64,000 nucleotides of DNA from Chelydra serpentina (GCA_037349315.1 JBAIAC010000006.1:17085501-17149500), one strand, 5' to 3'; positions 11,448 to 23,734 are shown, counted from the first letter of the stretch. Program-made: numbers and translations. Notes: generated by a model not told the origin, from the letters alone.

Positions 11448-12759
11448 GCACATGTTTACCTTTAAGCAAAAGTAGTCCCATTAACTTCAATATGTGTATT
11501 TGTAACTAACTGGCTGTGGTATTGATTTCAGTGGGACTAGTCAGATGCTTAAAGATAAGTGCATGCTTAAGTGCTTTGCTGGATCAAGACATTAGATTGA
11601 GTAAGGGTTTAAGGATGGGGACCAATAAAATAAATAATAATAATAATTAATAATAAATATAATAAAATATGATAACTACAATAGTTACACTAAAGGTACA
11701 GCTAAACTGCACACCACAGAGGTAGGGTTGATATATGCCATAAGCTAGGGCACAGTAATAGTAAATCCATACATCTCTACTTTTTATTTTAATGTATGCT
11801 AAACTGTAGTTTGACTTCCTTCTGACAGATATTAATCCAAGATACATTTGGTAATATTTACTTCCCTGATTATTTTTTTTAACAGGAACAAAGATTATAA
11901 ACATTTCCATTAATAATATGCAACCAGGAATTATGTCTGGGCCTGCATTTTGTAACTACAGTGGCTAGAGTGGCCACTTATTGAAACAGCCTGCTTGAGA
12001 CTGTCTTTGAGGGAAATTTCTATTAAGCCCGTCTCCTTCCCCCAAGTTCTTCATATATCACTTTCATTGTCACACCCCTTCAGGCGAGAGCTCATTATCT
12101 TCAAAGTCTAATCAATGTATATAATTGCAAACCAAACAATGCTGAGCTACCTCATTGTCTAACTAAACCCAATTTTCCCTAATGTAAATGTACTCAGAAC
12201 ACTTGGGCAATTTATATTAGAGGGGGTATCCAAGCAGCATCGTTATGTTTGAGTGTTATTATTGCAGCCCTGTTTCTATCTGTGGGGTTTATAATTCAGC
12301 CATTTTAATTTGCTTTAGGCTGAGCAAAGTTGGCATAGAAGCTCTTGAGCCAGATGCTGGGGTTTTTTCTGAATTTTTAATCCCCTGCAAAATTTAAATG
12401 CAATGGGTTTGGCTGTTTTCTACTTGTAGAGTGGCAAAGAGTTCTTTGTGCCAATTTGGGACATTTCACTAGTACACAGCCAATGAAAAAGTTCACTCAT
12501 TTTTGATAAAACCCATTAGACAAGCTATTCCACTGTATGGTGCAGTAGTGCTTTTTAGTATCGAACACGAAAGTTGGGATGGTATAGATATCTGTGCTAA
12601 CTATGCTGATATAAAAGGTTGCAGCTCCATTGACTTCAGTAGAGTTTCATCCATCTACACCTGCAGAAAAATCAGCTCATCTCAATTTTTCTTCAAGCTT
12701 CTCCTCTCCAATATTTTGTGCTTATGTAACCCACACACCTCGTAGGTGTGGTGTTTTCA
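11448..12759. other. unannotated stretch with old repeat fragments
   Basis: 11448-11600 contains 'TAGTCCCATTAACTTCAATA' and 'AGTGGGACTAGTCAGATGCT', an old turtle-type repeat also seen near 13895 and 51425. The remainder shows nothing recognisable. Confidence 0.4.
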
Positions 12760-12849
12760 TAGAATCATAGAATCATAGAATATCAGGGTTGGAAGGGACC
12801 TTAGTAGGTCATCTAGTCCAACCCCCTGCTCAAAGCAGGACCAATCCCA
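12760..12849 (-). mobile_element. CR1 LINE, 3' end only
   Basis: 'CATAGAATCATAGAATATCA' followed by 'GGTTGGAAGGGACC' and 'CCCCTGCTCAAAGCAGGACC' is the CR1 3' untranslated end in reverse orientation, truncated after about 90 bases. Confidence 0.88.
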
Positions 12850-12990
12850 TCTTGTGGCACCGAGACCACTTGGAGAGCGAGATTAATGACTTTGCTCTAC
12901 TGCCTTAGCTAACAGCCAGTTACTAAGCTCCAGAGGTCTCCAGTTTGATCCTGCCTGCTGGCGACCGGGGTCTGTCAGCTTTACACTTAC
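12850..12990 (+). repeat. tRNA-like old SINE fragment
   Basis: 'CTTAGCTAACAGCCAGTTAC' followed by 'GGTCTCCAGTTTGATCCTGC' resembles tRNA A- and B-box spacing, and resembles the minus-strand element at 22765-22865. It is degraded and not a functional tRNA. Confidence 0.45.
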
Positions 12991-13324
12991 TTGTTATTGT
13001 ATTTCCTGAGATACACGGGGCTAAAGATTTTTTAAAGACTCATCTCTTTTCTGACACTTGTAGTTATTTGCACATACGAGCATGAGGGCCGTTCAGAGGA
13101 AGCCCAAAGAAAACCAGACTGTTTGCGCTGTAATTTAATGCATATAAAACTGTGGCCATAAATATTTGTGAGCACAAAGTTGGAGACCTGGCTGTCTTAG
13201 CTGGTATTGAACAGCTCTTTGCAGGGCTGACAGTCACTCACTCCACCTTTCCATGATTCCAGGAAGGTGAGGTTCTATAAAGCATTTGAGTTGTGACTTA
13301 CTTTCTGAGTCTTTTTTGTTATTA

Positions 13325-13392
13325 ATTCATAGATTTTTTAGGCCAGAAGTGACCATTAGAACATCGAGTCTGACCTCCCGCTGTGTGAATTC
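13325..13392 (-). mobile_element. old CR1-like LINE, 3' end fragment
   Basis: 'TCATAGATTTTTTAGGCCAG' then 'GAAGTGACCATTAGAACATC' matches the older CR1 3' end family at 905-1120, truncated after about 70 bases. Confidence 0.7.
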
Positions 13393-14924
13393 TATTTATG
13401 CATAGACTTTAGCTTTCAGATTGTTTGTTTCCCTTTTTTGTTAGCTATAAGGAGGCAGTTTTTGGTACTCTTTTTATTTATTTGAACATATTCTAATTAC
13501 TTCATTATAACTAATGAAAGTTTCAATAGATACATTTTGTTTACAACACATGTATTGACTGTCAGGTGGAACTAATATCGCTATACAAAGCACTTCTCTA
13601 GAAATGGATCACATTCGCCTGTATCTATATCAGTTTATATGACTTTTGGGATCACTGGGAAAAGTCAATTACTAAACAAATTGCCGCTATACCCACTTCT
13701 TCTTTCAGACTTACTTTAGGGCTCAATGTATCACCTTTACTCAGATTGACTAGAACCTTACTATATCCGTAAATCCAATTTAAATCAATGAGATTATTGG
13801 TGTAGAAAGACACTTCTCAACATGATTTAGAAAGCCATAATTAGACCCTTAACATTAGTTAGAAATATATATATATATGTATAATGTTATGGATTTAGGC
13901 CTTGATCCTGCAAACACTTACACATATGCTTATCTTTAAGCAAGTTAGTAATCCAAGTGAAATCATTGGGGCTGCTCATGTTTGTGAAATCATGGTCATA
14001 GCTAGATCTATAGCAATGTAGATACTGCCTATTAAAAGTCTTGAAGCATGATTTTATTTCTTTTATAAATAACTGGATGTTTTTTATTCTAAAATATCTG
14101 ACTTATAACATAGGATCAAATTGGAAGAAAATAATATTAGGGAAGTTAAAGAAAAAAGGACAGTTTTGGAGACTCAGCAGCACTCGGAGTTCTGCTGGAT
14201 TTTGCAATGCTGCATAGGAAAACTGAATTATCTGAACATTATACTAGGAGTTGCAGTATTTGTATTCTTGCCTTTCCTGAAGAGCTTTAGGAAGAGGACT
14301 TATGCACAGACATGGAACTTATATGTAATAATGTTATGAATACTCAGAACTATTTTAATACCATTGTATATGACCTGGTCAGGGAGGTAAATCTACTGTA
14401 TAACTAAAGTGGGTTGTTAGATTTTCCTGTGTGTCTGTAGTGATGTAGTTTATCTTGCGGATAGTAGAAATGTTTATGGTATGCCCATAAAGTTCAAATT
14501 CAGAATGGGGTCTATGCAACAAGATGACATCATGGTTTCCCTGATAAGAACACCCAAGCACACACTTGGAAGACAGTGGCATCCTTCCAGACTAATAGAA
14601 GAGGCTGTAGGGAGCTAGTCCTACTAGGGTCCCCAGGTAGAAGATGGTTGAACTCCTGGTAAACTAGACAAGCATGTAGTGTGCTTTATTATTTTTTAAG
14701 ATATGTGCTCTCTGAAATTCTTTTGTTCTAAATAAACAATAGTTTGCTTTAGAGAGGCTGTCTGTATAGGTGCTAGAACTAAGGGTACTGGGGACCCCCT
14801 GGTTTAAAGTGGTTTCCATCATATATAGGGTTTACAGTTTGGTTCAATGGCTGTTAACACCCGCAAATTGTTCCAGCACTCCTGGTTGTCTGGCTGTGTT
14901 AACCACTGTCATTGCTCTCAGAGA
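13393..14924. other. unannotated stretch
   Basis: It holds an (AT)n tract near 13865, an old repeat fragment at 13895-13990 ('TTGATCCTGCAAACACTTAC') and otherwise unrecognised sequence. Confidence 0.4.
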
Positions 14925-15335
14925 GAGTTGATCAGGATTTTGTTTCACAAACCTCTGCTAGTCAAAAAATGCTGATTTTTCAAAACTGAAATTTTTTACA
15001 GGAACGGACAGGTTTCGACGAATGTCTCAACTTAAAAAATAATTGAAACAAAGTTTTAAAACTGTCAAACAAAAAAAGCTGGTTTTCTGGGTTGAAACAA
15101 CTTTTGTTGCAAAATTTAAGCTATCGTTAAAAAAATTAAAATGGTCAAAATAAAAACAAAATATTTCAAAACAAAATGTTTCAGCTGATCTAAAGAAATT
15201 TGAGGGGAATCTGTGGTTGATGAACATTTTTGAAATATCAACTTTTTGTCCTGATTCAAAACATAATATTTTTTGAAATCTAGAAATTTTTCACAGGATG
15301 GGAACACCATTTCTTACCCAGCTCTACTCTTGTGG
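14925..15335. repeat. AT-rich fold-back element
   Basis: A dense mix of AAAATTTT-type phrases ('CAAAACTGAAATTTTTTACA', 'TTTCACAGGATGGGAACACC') ends in 'TTACCCAGCTCTACT', the inverted terminus shared with the 6032 element. The coding frames within are composition artefacts. Confidence 0.55.
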
Positions 15336-15444
15336 GGAACAGAATTGCAGGATCTCAGCCTAAGTCTTGGTAGTGATTTGGTTCCATTTGACATTTTTGA
15401 TTAAAAACACTAAATTAACATGGATTAAAAAACTGGTTAACAGA

Positions 15445-16690
15445 CCCATCTCAAAATGTAATTGTAAATGGCAAATCAACATTGAGCAGGTGTGTTTTTC
15501 GTGAGGTCCGGAAAGGACTGGTTCTTGTCCCTACACTATTTAACATAAAATTATCACTGATAAAGTTTGCAGATGACACAAGTATTGGGGAAGTCGTAAA
15601 TAATGAAGAGGACGGGTCACTCAGACAGAGCAATCTGGATCACTTGGTAAATTGGGCTTAAGCAAACAATATGTGTCTTGATATGGCTAGATGTAAAGTT
15701 CTTCATCTGAGAACAAAGCACGTAGACTGTAATTACACAACAGAGGACTCTATCCTTGGAAGCAGTGGCTATGAAAATGTCTTTGAAGGCATAGGTGGAT
15801 AATTAGTTGGACATGAGGTTACAATGCGGTGCTGCGGCCAAAAGAGCTAATGTGATCCTTGGATGTATAAACAGGGGAATATCAAGAAGGGAGGTTATAT
15901 TACCTCTGTATGGGGGCCATTCTAGCTGTAGGCAAATAAAGCAGCACTTGGAAATTTTGCCTAGGGTGGCAGATAGTCTTAAAGGCCTCTGCCATAGGCG
16001 GCTGGTATAGTAGGCCAGGGGAGGCTAAGCCTCCCATAGCACAGCTGCTGCTGACCCGCCGCTGGAGGCCTGGGCCGTGGTGGCCTCGCCTGCACTCCTC
16101 CTCTTCCCTGAGGTTCCCACCACCCACTGCTGCCTGGCTGAGTCCCTCTTCACTTCACCCCCGCTCCAGAGGTCCCCACCATTCACTGCATCCCTCCTCT
16201 CCTCCAGCCCCCTCCGCTGGAGGAGGCCTCGCGTGGGAAGGGAGGTGGGGGAAAGGAGGAATGCGGTGAGCTGCAGCAGGGGGGCTGAGTGGGGGCGGGC
16301 CTGGGGGTGGAGTGTGGGTGGGGCCATGGGAAGAAGAGGTGGGGCCGTGGGCAGAAGAGGCGGGATAGGGAGTTAGCCTCTCCCAGGAGAAGTTTCACCC
16401 ACCGCCCATCCCTTTGTATTTGGCAGTGGTGTGACTGCTGCTGGAATACTATGTTCAATTCTGGTATTCCCAATTCTGGAAGGATATTGGTAAATTGGAG
16501 AGAGTTCAGTGAAGAGTCATGAGAGTGATTAAAGGATTAAAAAGCATGCCTTATAGTGCTAGATTCAAGGAGCTCAATCCATTTAGTTTAATAAAGAGAA
16601 GATTATGGGGTGACTTGATCACAGTCTAAAAGTACATATTATGGGGAATAAATATTAGATAATGTTCTCGTCAATATAGTAGAGAAAGGT
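15445..16690 (+). mobile_element. old CR1-like LINE (reverse transcriptase remnant), split by an insertion
   Basis: Plus-strand fragments read as CR1/L3 reverse transcriptase: 'IKFADDTSIGE' (catalytic FADD box, near 15560), 'LVNWA', 'CKVLHL', then 'AAAKRANVILGCINRG'. After the GC-rich insertion at 15912-16411 it continues with 'FGSGVTAAGILCSILVFPIL'-like DNA and a 'GGTGACTTGATCACAGTCTA' segment. Frameshifts and stops are frequent, so the copy is old. It is the same family as the host element at 60410-62965. Endonuclease and 3' tail are missing. Confidence 0.8.
15912..16411. mobile_element. GC-rich non-autonomous DNA element inside old CR1
   Basis: The insertion splits the CR1 between 'TTACCTCTGTAT' and 'CTTTGTATTTGGCAG'. 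CTCTGTAT (15904-15911) and CTTTGTAT (16412-16419) are a near-exact 8-bp duplication, as expected for hAT. The sequence holds 'CATAGGCGGCTGG' near 15995 and ends '...CACCCACCGCCCATC', termini resembling those of the element at 55217-55697. The first 85 bases may be a separate small insertion. The frames inside are GC-composition artefacts. Confidence 0.65.
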
Positions 16691-18427
16691 AAAACACACT
16701 TTATATTTTTGACTCATTTTAGCTGTTTTTTGTCAAACATTTCATACAGTGTAAAATTCACCCCTGCACAGAAAAGCAGCAAAGAAAACCCTAAATTACA
16801 CCGTAGTCCAATCTAAGCCTTCAAAATTGGAGTGAAACATCAGCCGGAGTTCCTGTGAATAAGTTTATGGAACAATGGAGCCAGAGGATCTGCATACATG
16901 TGGTTCTACGGCAACCAATGTGGCCATCCTCTGGCATGTGGGAAGTCTGTCATGGTCACCTTTTACACAGCATACAGGCATTATGCCCTATACGGCTGCT
17001 CAGCCAGCTAGCTCATTGTTCGGCCCCAACGAGGAGGTTAAATTGTGCAGAGGGCTTTGTGCTGACTCCTCACACCCATATGAATTTCACCCCCAAGGGT
17101 ATATATTTCAGTGAAAAACTTGTTTCTAACCATGACCCCTTTGGTCTCTTTCTGTTTGGATCCATGGAATCTATGCAAAGCTGGATTGTTTTCATGATGC
17201 TCACTGACATCTGGCACTTTGTGGAGAAAAGTTAACAATATTTGCCCTTCCTCTGCGACTTCTCTTCTTTTTATGCCTAATGTAACTGTAAAAGACACCT
17301 CAGATTAGCAATGTCTGTAAGAGACACTATGAATTCTATAATTATTCAGAGTTATCTATAATATTTGGGGCGGGCCACTTATGACTCCTTATAGGTTTTG
17401 TATATTAAAACTCCCCTGCCAATTCTATTCAATCATATCGTGAGGGCAAGGTTCTTCACATTAACGCCTGTCTCCACCTGGGCTTATGTAAAAGAGTGAG
17501 AATGTTAGATTTTTTTAAAGGGCACGCAGAAGTGTTTGCATCTGTCACAGATGGGCAATGTGTCCATGCAATTATACACACATCAACTGAAGGCTGGGCT
17601 GAGGCCCAGCTGAGCACTTAGGCCTTCAAATGCAAATCCTGGCAGACTCTATAGTGAACCAATAGATACTAACATTACTTGGGCCCAAATTTTCTGCTGG
17701 CATAACTCCATTGACAGCAATGGATTTACACCAATAGAGAATTTCACCCTCACTTTTCTCAACAACAGGACAGCGGTATCCTTGCTACCGTTGGGTACAA
17801 AATTCTTTAATATATATCTGACACCTTGTTCATCCCCATTTTATCCTGTTTTCTCAATTAGACCAATTTTTTTTTGGTCTTCCATCATGCTCCCCTGCGT
17901 TCTAGCCAGTCTTCTCCTCTGGAATTAACTAATCATATTTTTCTTTTGCCAATGATAAGAGTTTGTTCACTAAGACTGCAACCTTGTAATTAAAGGAAGC
18001 TTACAATGCTGGTGTCAATCACTCTGCTCTGAAACTGGATAGCTCTGACCTCAGTTATTTTCCGTTACACAGCATCATTCAAACTATGATCAGGAAAGTA
18101 ATACTTTAGGGAAATGGATCGGCCCTGACCTGTAACTAAGGAATTCAGTATTGCTCAACCCTCTGTTTTGGAGGCATTCTTTTTTGTACTTTACACCATA
18201 ATAACCACAGATGAGGCGTGTCCAAAAGAATAAGTCTATTTATTTTTGTCCACATTTCCTTCCTTTTTCAAAGCCTCGATTTTCCATCACTTTGTTCTTG
18301 GATTTGTTTATTAACAGTGTATTCATTTTGACCTTATTAAAGAAAAAGAAGCAGCTTATTTGATTTAATCCTTAAATGAATTTAAAAAAACTAAAATAAC
18401 ATAAAATAAATGGAGATATGCCAATCT
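16691..18427. other. unannotated stretch
   Basis: It includes short 'CTCCATTGACAGCAATGG' type old repeat pieces near 17700 and a GC hairpin near 17590 ('GGCTGGGCTGAGGCCCAGC'). The 126-residue frame at 16855-17235 has no motif I recognise. Confidence 0.4.
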
Positions 18428-18605
18428 CCTAGAACTGGAAAGACCTTGAAAAGTCATCAAGTCCAGTCCCCTGCCTTCACTAGCAGGACCAAGTACTGTC
18501 CCCTGACAGATTTTTGCCCCAGATCCCTAACTGGCCCCCACAAGGATTGAACTCATAACCCTGGCTTTAGCAGGCTAATGCTCAAACCACTGAGCTATCC
18601 CTCCA
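18428..18605 (-). mobile_element. tRNA-derived SINE (turtle Cry type)
   Basis: The reverse complement begins 'GGGATAGCTCAGTGGTTTGA' (A box), continues through 'GGTTATGAGTTCAATCCTTG' (B box) and ends with a CR1-like tail ('GGACTTGATGACTTTTCAAG'). It is full length and moderately diverged, the same subfamily as 4108-4292. Confidence 0.88.
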
Positions 18606-18644
18606 CCCTAACATAGAATACCTAAATCATTGCTTTCTCAATGC

Positions 18645-18729
18645 ATTTCATTGTTTATTTTGAGGTAGTACCCAATCCATAAGGATCAGGACCACAGTGT
18701 GCTAGGCACCATGCAAACACAAAAATGTC
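18645..18729 (+). repeat. old interspersed repeat, 'GCACCTAG' family
   Basis: 'TAGTACCCAATCCATAAGGA' followed by 'GTGCTAGGCACCATGCAAAC' matches the family at 19672 and 44320. Confidence 0.5.
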
Positions 18730-18732
18730 TTA

Positions 18733-18936
18733 GGCCTGGTCTATACTTAAAAGTTTCACTGGCATAGCTAAGTTGGTTAGGATGTGTGTGATTTTTTTTA
18801 ACCGACCCAGCTATCGCAGATCATAAAACTCAGTTATACCAATATAAGCACTTTTATACTAATATACTAGAGCGTTTTGCCAGAATTGCAATACTGATAA
18901 CTAGAATGGCAAAACCCTCTTACAGTAGACAAGGCC
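18733..18936. mobile_element. MITE with GGCCTGGTCTA termini and TTA duplication
   Basis: Inverted ends 'GGCCTGGTCTATACT' and 'AGTAGACAAGGCC' are flanked by TTA on both sides (18730-18732 and 18937-18939). A 3-bp TWA target duplication with GG...CC ends points to the PIF/Harbinger superfamily. It has no coding capacity. Related copies lie at 33259, 47729 and 56730. Confidence 0.7.
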
Positions 18937-19083
18937 TTAGAGTAAATTGATAGTTACTCCTGACTTCATTTCATCCACTAAAATGGCACAGTAACCTGTC
19001 TTTTCAATGTAGAACTCATTTCCTTGCAATATATCTAAAATGGAATGATTTATTCCTTCTAGCATTCAGGTAATATTTATCTG

Positions 19084-19430
19084 ACTAGCAGAGCTGGTTG
19101 AAAAAGGCCTTTTTGTTTGGTTTGGTTTGGTTTTGGTTTTAAATAGTATTTGTTTAAAGCTTCCAGGGGAAAAATCATTTTTTAATGAAAAACTGAAACT
19201 GAACATTTTTCAAAACCACATTCTTGATTTAAAAAAAAAAATTCCTTTTAAAAAACGCTGTTCTAAAACAAAACCTCAAAACTGTTTACAACAAACGGAA
19301 TTAATATTTTTTAATGAAATGTTTTTTTCTTAGCAATTTTCTACCCAAATGAAACTTTACTGTAAAAATGTTTGGTTTGGTCAAAACATCATTTGTCCAA
19401 AAAAAAAAAAAAAAGGATTGATGATCTGCT
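19084..19430. repeat. AT-rich fold-back element
   Basis: It begins 'CAGAGCTGGTTGAAAAAGGC', has a (TTTGG)n-like tract near 19110-19140, and consists of AAAATTTT phrases to a poly-A at about 19399-19414. It belongs to the same family as 14925-15335. Confidence 0.55.
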
Positions 19431-19470
19431 CTTCAGATTCCACATCAGAACTAATATCTGTTATTTATTA

Positions 19471-19661
19471 TTATCAGAGGGGTAGCCATGTTAGTCTGGA
19501 TCTGTAGCAGCGACAAAGGGTTCTGTGGCACCTTATAGACTAACAGAGGTATTGGCTCATGAGCTTTCGTGGATGAATACCCACTTCGTCGTATTCACCC
19601 ATGAAAGCTTATGCTCCAATACCTCTGTTAGTCTATAAGGTGCCACAGGACCCTTTGTCGC
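19471..19661. mobile_element. hairpin element (Penelope-like terminus family), inverted dimer
   Basis: The first arm starts 'TATCAGAGGGGTAGCCATGT' and the second is its reverse complement, ending 'CCCTTTGTCGC'. A 10-bp direct repeat, TTATTTATTA (19461-19470 and 19662-19671), flanks it. The centre keeps 'TTCACCCATGAAAGCTTATG'. The second arm stops before the terminal 30 bases, so the dimer is asymmetric. Confidence 0.82.
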
Positions 19662-19671
19662 TTATTTATTA

Positions 19672-20600
19672 ATGTTTATTATTTGTGTTGCAGTAGCACC
19701 AATGCTCCCAGTCATCTAATTAATGTTTACTATGGTAGTGTCTGAGGGCCAACCCAGAATGGGGACCTTGTTGTGTTAGGTGCTGTACAAACACAGAGAG
19801 GTAGATGATACCTGCCCAGAAGAGTTTATACTCTAAATAGATAAGATGGACACAGGGTGGAGGAAGGGGTCTAACACAGAAGCAGAGTGAACAATGTGAT
19901 GGCAGCAAATGGTTTGTTAGTTCCATGATGATGACTGATTGTTATTATTTATTTTGTTGGTGGGTTCAGTTAGGAGGGGATCAGCTAAATGGGAAGGGAA
20001 GTGAAAGGGAGAGGGGGCATTGGAGTGAAGAGGGATGAAGTGGGACTAGGCAGGGGAGAAGAGGATGTGAATGGCAGGTGTGGAGTGAAGTGGTGGTGGA
20101 AAGACAGTGAGGCAGGAGGAAGGTTGGGGCAAACAGCTAATCCGTATAGGGCAGAGAAAGTCCATTCAAAGCTATAGACATTTCTCCAGATATCCAAAGG
20201 ACCAGAGCTCCCTGCTTTGCTGCTTCTGCAGCTTGTTCTACCAGCAGGAGTCTCTGACTGGCTTCTCTATGCAGATTTCCTCCAAGGCCATGGGGTGCCA
20301 GGTGGGCGCAGGTAACACTTGAGTCCTCGTGCCTCCAGAATGGGAGGGGTCTTCCTTGGCACAGTTGTGGGTCTGGGAGGGTGCTAGGGAGGGCCCCTTG
20401 TCCACCCTACAGCAGTCCCTACTTTGGCTGCTTCTGGTCCTACCGTCTTCCACAGCAGAACTGATGTCTCTATTGTTTATTTATTTATTTTTATTGCTTG
20501 TATTGCGGTAGCACCTAGGAGCCCCAGGCCTGGTGCAAGACACTGTTGTGACAGACGCACACAGCAAAAAAGATGATGCCTGTCTTGAAGAGCTTAGAAT
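19672..20600. repeat. composite old repeat, shared with 37690-41345
   Basis: It is bounded by 'GCAGTAGCACCAATGCTCCC' and 'GCGGTAGCACCTAGGAGCCC' repeat units. The core 19960-20460 is present in reverse orientation at 37690-37927 plus 41064-41345, where the hAT element interrupts it. Shared phrases include 'GGGCAGAGAAAGTCCATTCA' and 'GCAGTCCCTACTTTGGCTGC'. No coding function. Confidence 0.65.
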
Positions 20601-21094
20601 GCAGTGTTGATAATTTTACAAGGCTGCCCTAAATGCACTATCTCCCTCCCCCGCGACCAGTCATGAACCAGTGTCCCCTGCTACAATGCATCTGAGTGGT
20701 GGGGCCTGATTGGTGCCGAGGCCTTGAGCTGAATTTCACCCAGTATACAATATTTGAAGCCATTGCTTTTGATCATTTTTTCCCCTAATTGTATTATTTT
20801 CTGGCCAGCCACCCTTATCATGTAATTTAACTGTCTATCAGTTCAGTTCTCTCCTATTGCATTAAAATCATTCAGAGATACTTGCCCACCTCTAAGGGAA
20901 GATGTATGAATTTATTTTCCACTTGGGAAATCATACAGTTCACCTAGGGGTTTTTTCTACCCAACAGGAAAATAGAAGCTGGGTGACAACAGTAGAAGTA
21001 AGCCCCAGTCTGGATTTTTAACCACATGAATTCTGGCAAAGATCCTATTCAAGTTCAGTTCTCAGTATGGATTTGACCTTTAGATTTTAAGCTC
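20601..21094. other. unannotated stretch
   Basis: No gene and no clear repeat recognised. Confidence 0.4.
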
Positions 21095-21660
21095 TTATTG
21101 GAGCTGTTTGGGAAAACGTTGATGTAACAAAACAATTTCTTTCGTTGGAATTTGCCAATTTATCAAGATTGAAACATTTTTCAAGACCATGTTGATTTGA
21201 TGAAATTCCACCAAAAACCTGCCTGGTTTCCTGCTATCTCACCTGTCCGGCTCCTCAGCAGCCCACCTGGTGGGCTGACAAAGAGCTAGAAGCCCTGAAA
21301 GCCAGAACGCCCAAACTCTGAAGCCCCCGGTTCAGACAGGGCTCCCAGGCCTTCAAGGTTCCTCCTCAGCTCATAATGCAGGATGTCAAGGGTCTGGGAG
21401 CATGGAAGCCCTAGCTCCCAATCTCCCAGGCCCATGGCTCCTTGGCAGCCTGTCCTCTCAGGGATTTCATGGTCTAAGGCTCCAGGGCAAACCACCAAAA
21501 ACCTGACCCTGTGCACGGCACCCCAGAGTTTCTAAGGCCTTCAGCCCAGAGCAGCCCACTAGGCAGACTACCTTGGAACTGGGGCTCAGCTCCCTTACAC
21601 TGAAATCTGTGAAATGTTGGGGTTTCATTCAGAACCAAATTTCAAAATAACACAATGCTC
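21095..21660. repeat. fold-back element with GC-rich centre
   Basis: An AT-rich arm ('GGAGCTGTTTGGGAAAACGT') is followed by a GC-rich centre ('GGCTCCTTGGCAGCCTGTCC') and an AT-rich arm ('TTTCATTCAGAACCAAATTT'). The centre resembles 24190-24300 and the 36720-37030 element. Probably non-autonomous. Confidence 0.5.
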
Positions 21661-21892
21661 CATACCAAGCTAACTCACTTTCTCTGCACAGTTCTGCTGG
21701 GGAGTGCAGGCAACCTGGCCTACTAGGTGGATTGTTCCAGTTCTGAGGCTCCCAGAGCTTCCAGCTCCTGGAGGGATCTAGCAGAAACAGGGGACAAGAT
21801 GGAAACTTACAACATTCTGCTGGTCTTCTCAGGGAAGCAACCCTTTTAGCAACCATTTCATCATTTATTTTAATATGTTTGAGCTTTTAAAT

Positions 21893-22194
21893 ACTATCAT
21901 AGAATCATAGAATCATAGAATCTCAGGGTTGGAAGGGACCTCAGGAGGTCATCTAGTCCTACCCCCTGCTCAAAGCAGGACCAACCCCAACTAAATCATC
22001 CCAGCCAGGGCTTTGTCAAGCCTGACCTTAAAAACCTCTAAGGAAGGAGATTCCACCACCTCCCTAGGTAACCCATTCCAGTGCTTCACCACCCTACTAG
22101 TGAAAAAGTTTTTCCTAATATTCAACCTAAACCTCCCCCTCTGCAACTTGAGACCATTACTCCTTGTTCTGTCATCTTCTACCACTGAGAACAG
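21893..22194 (-). mobile_element. CR1 LINE, 3' end with ORF2 C-terminus
   Basis: The minus strand encodes the last 60 or so residues of CR1 ORF2 ('[20 protein letters not shown]', '[20 protein letters not shown]') followed by the 3' tail of ATTCTATGATT repeats. It is truncated at about 0.3 kb and close in sequence to the copies at 35439 and 57250. Confidence 0.92.
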
Positions 22195-22209
22195 GTATAA
22201 CTGTCAGGT

Positions 22210-22640
22210 ATAACTAATGAGCTGTCCAAAGCACAGCTGGTTGAAACTCAGAATTTCAGTTTTTTGGGAAAGTATGAGATTTCAAAATCTGTTTTTGGTC
22301 TGAATCAGAATAAAAACAGCAATTTTTGAAAACCCATGCAAAATATATATTTTAAAAAGTTTGGAAAGTTTCATTTAAAAAAATCTAAATTTCACATTAA
22401 AATTTTAAAAGTTATTATTTTATTTAATGTTTATGTTACTTCTATTATTTTTACATTTTACCATGACACATCAGTAGTCATGATCATAATATAACAAATG
22501 TTTTGTTTCAAATAAATATTTTCCTACAGGTAATTTTGTCAAAATCAACAATTTAGTGAAAAAAAGAAAAAAAAAATGTTTGCAAAATGGCATTTTCCAA
22601 TGGAATACTATTTCAAAGAAAATTTTCCAACTAGCTTTAG
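22210..22640. repeat. AT-rich fold-back element
   Basis: 'CACAGCTGGTTGAAACTCAG' at one end and 'AAATTTTCCAACTAGCTTTA'-type sequence at the other, with AAAATTTT phrases between. Same family as 14925-15335. Confidence 0.55.
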
Positions 22641-22764
22641 TCCAAATTAACACAAACAACAAACAATGAGAGCCCACGAATAACAGCAAAATAAATGTGT
22701 CTTTACAAAAAGTATTGCAAATCACCAGCGTTCTGTCAAAAATCATAAATAGTTGTCTTTATTG

Positions 22765-22865
22765 TCCTCATTTGACAGCTGCCATCTTGGCTAACACACC
22801 AGAGATTAAACTGGAGACCTCCAGAGCTAAAAGCATGCATTACTACAGATTGAGCTAAAGTTCTC
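22765..22865 (-). repeat. degraded tRNA-derived SINE
   Basis: On the minus strand 'TTTAGCTCAATCTGTAGTAA' (A box) and 'GGTCTCCAGTTTAATCTCTG' (B-box region) are spaced as in a tRNA. It has too many mismatches to be a functional tRNA gene. Confidence 0.55.
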
Positions 22866-23734
22866 TATCCGATATTGTTACAGACTCGTATATCTTTGGA
22901 TCAGGCACACAGGGGATCCTGTAACACTCTTACCAATGAGTAATGCTGTCTCCTGAACTTTTATTTGTGGCAGTGTCTGAAACTATCAATTCTTTTAGCA
23001 TAGGAAATGATTAATCATCCCCAAACCATAGTACTATCCTTACAGAACATAGCTATGAAAGTGTCTTTTCATTCCTATCTGAACAGTTTTTGAACCACAT
23101 CCTTAGCTTTGATAATATGCATGCAATAAAAGCCATATCTACATTTTGTCTTACTGTGTATTGGAGAGCTCAGATAAGGTAGCAAGTTCTGCTGATTGAA
23201 ATCACTCAAACCAGTATTACAATCTGTGTATTATCATGTATTCCTGATTCTGCAGGTTCCCACTTCAAAATCATTTTTGATGCCTTCAGGAAAACAGACT
23301 TTTGGTTTATAATCAACATAAGTTGGGCATTATTTTCTAAAGTGATATATATACAATCTCTCTTTGAAGCTGGACCAAAGTAGCTTGTTTGGATAGGTTT
23401 ATAAAGTCTACAATTTGTTTGATTTAAAAGTGGAACTTGAAAAAATAGAACACTGATAGTGAAAACAATTTGCTTGGCCAGTCATTTTTAATATTCCCTT
23501 TGATAGCACTAAAGAAATTGTTGCAGTAATGGATAAGAACTCTCTATCTACCAGCTCAATCACTTCTCTGCATTCATGTTGCAAAGAAGTCATTCAGTCT
23601 GTCTGTCTCTTTCTGTTGTTATTTTATTATAATAACCTAGAAAGGCCGCAACTTGGCTCAAAGCCTCATTGTGCTGAGATCTGAGTATCTTCCCTGAAGA
23701 GCTTATCATTACAGCTAGCCAGGAAACAGAATTT
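22866..23734. other. unannotated stretch
   Basis: No gene or known repeat recognised in ordinary AT-rich sequence. Confidence 0.4.

Noticed and set aside
16855..17235. Frame of 126 residues
   Set aside because: No recognisable motif, no similarity to its surroundings, and a length compatible with chance.
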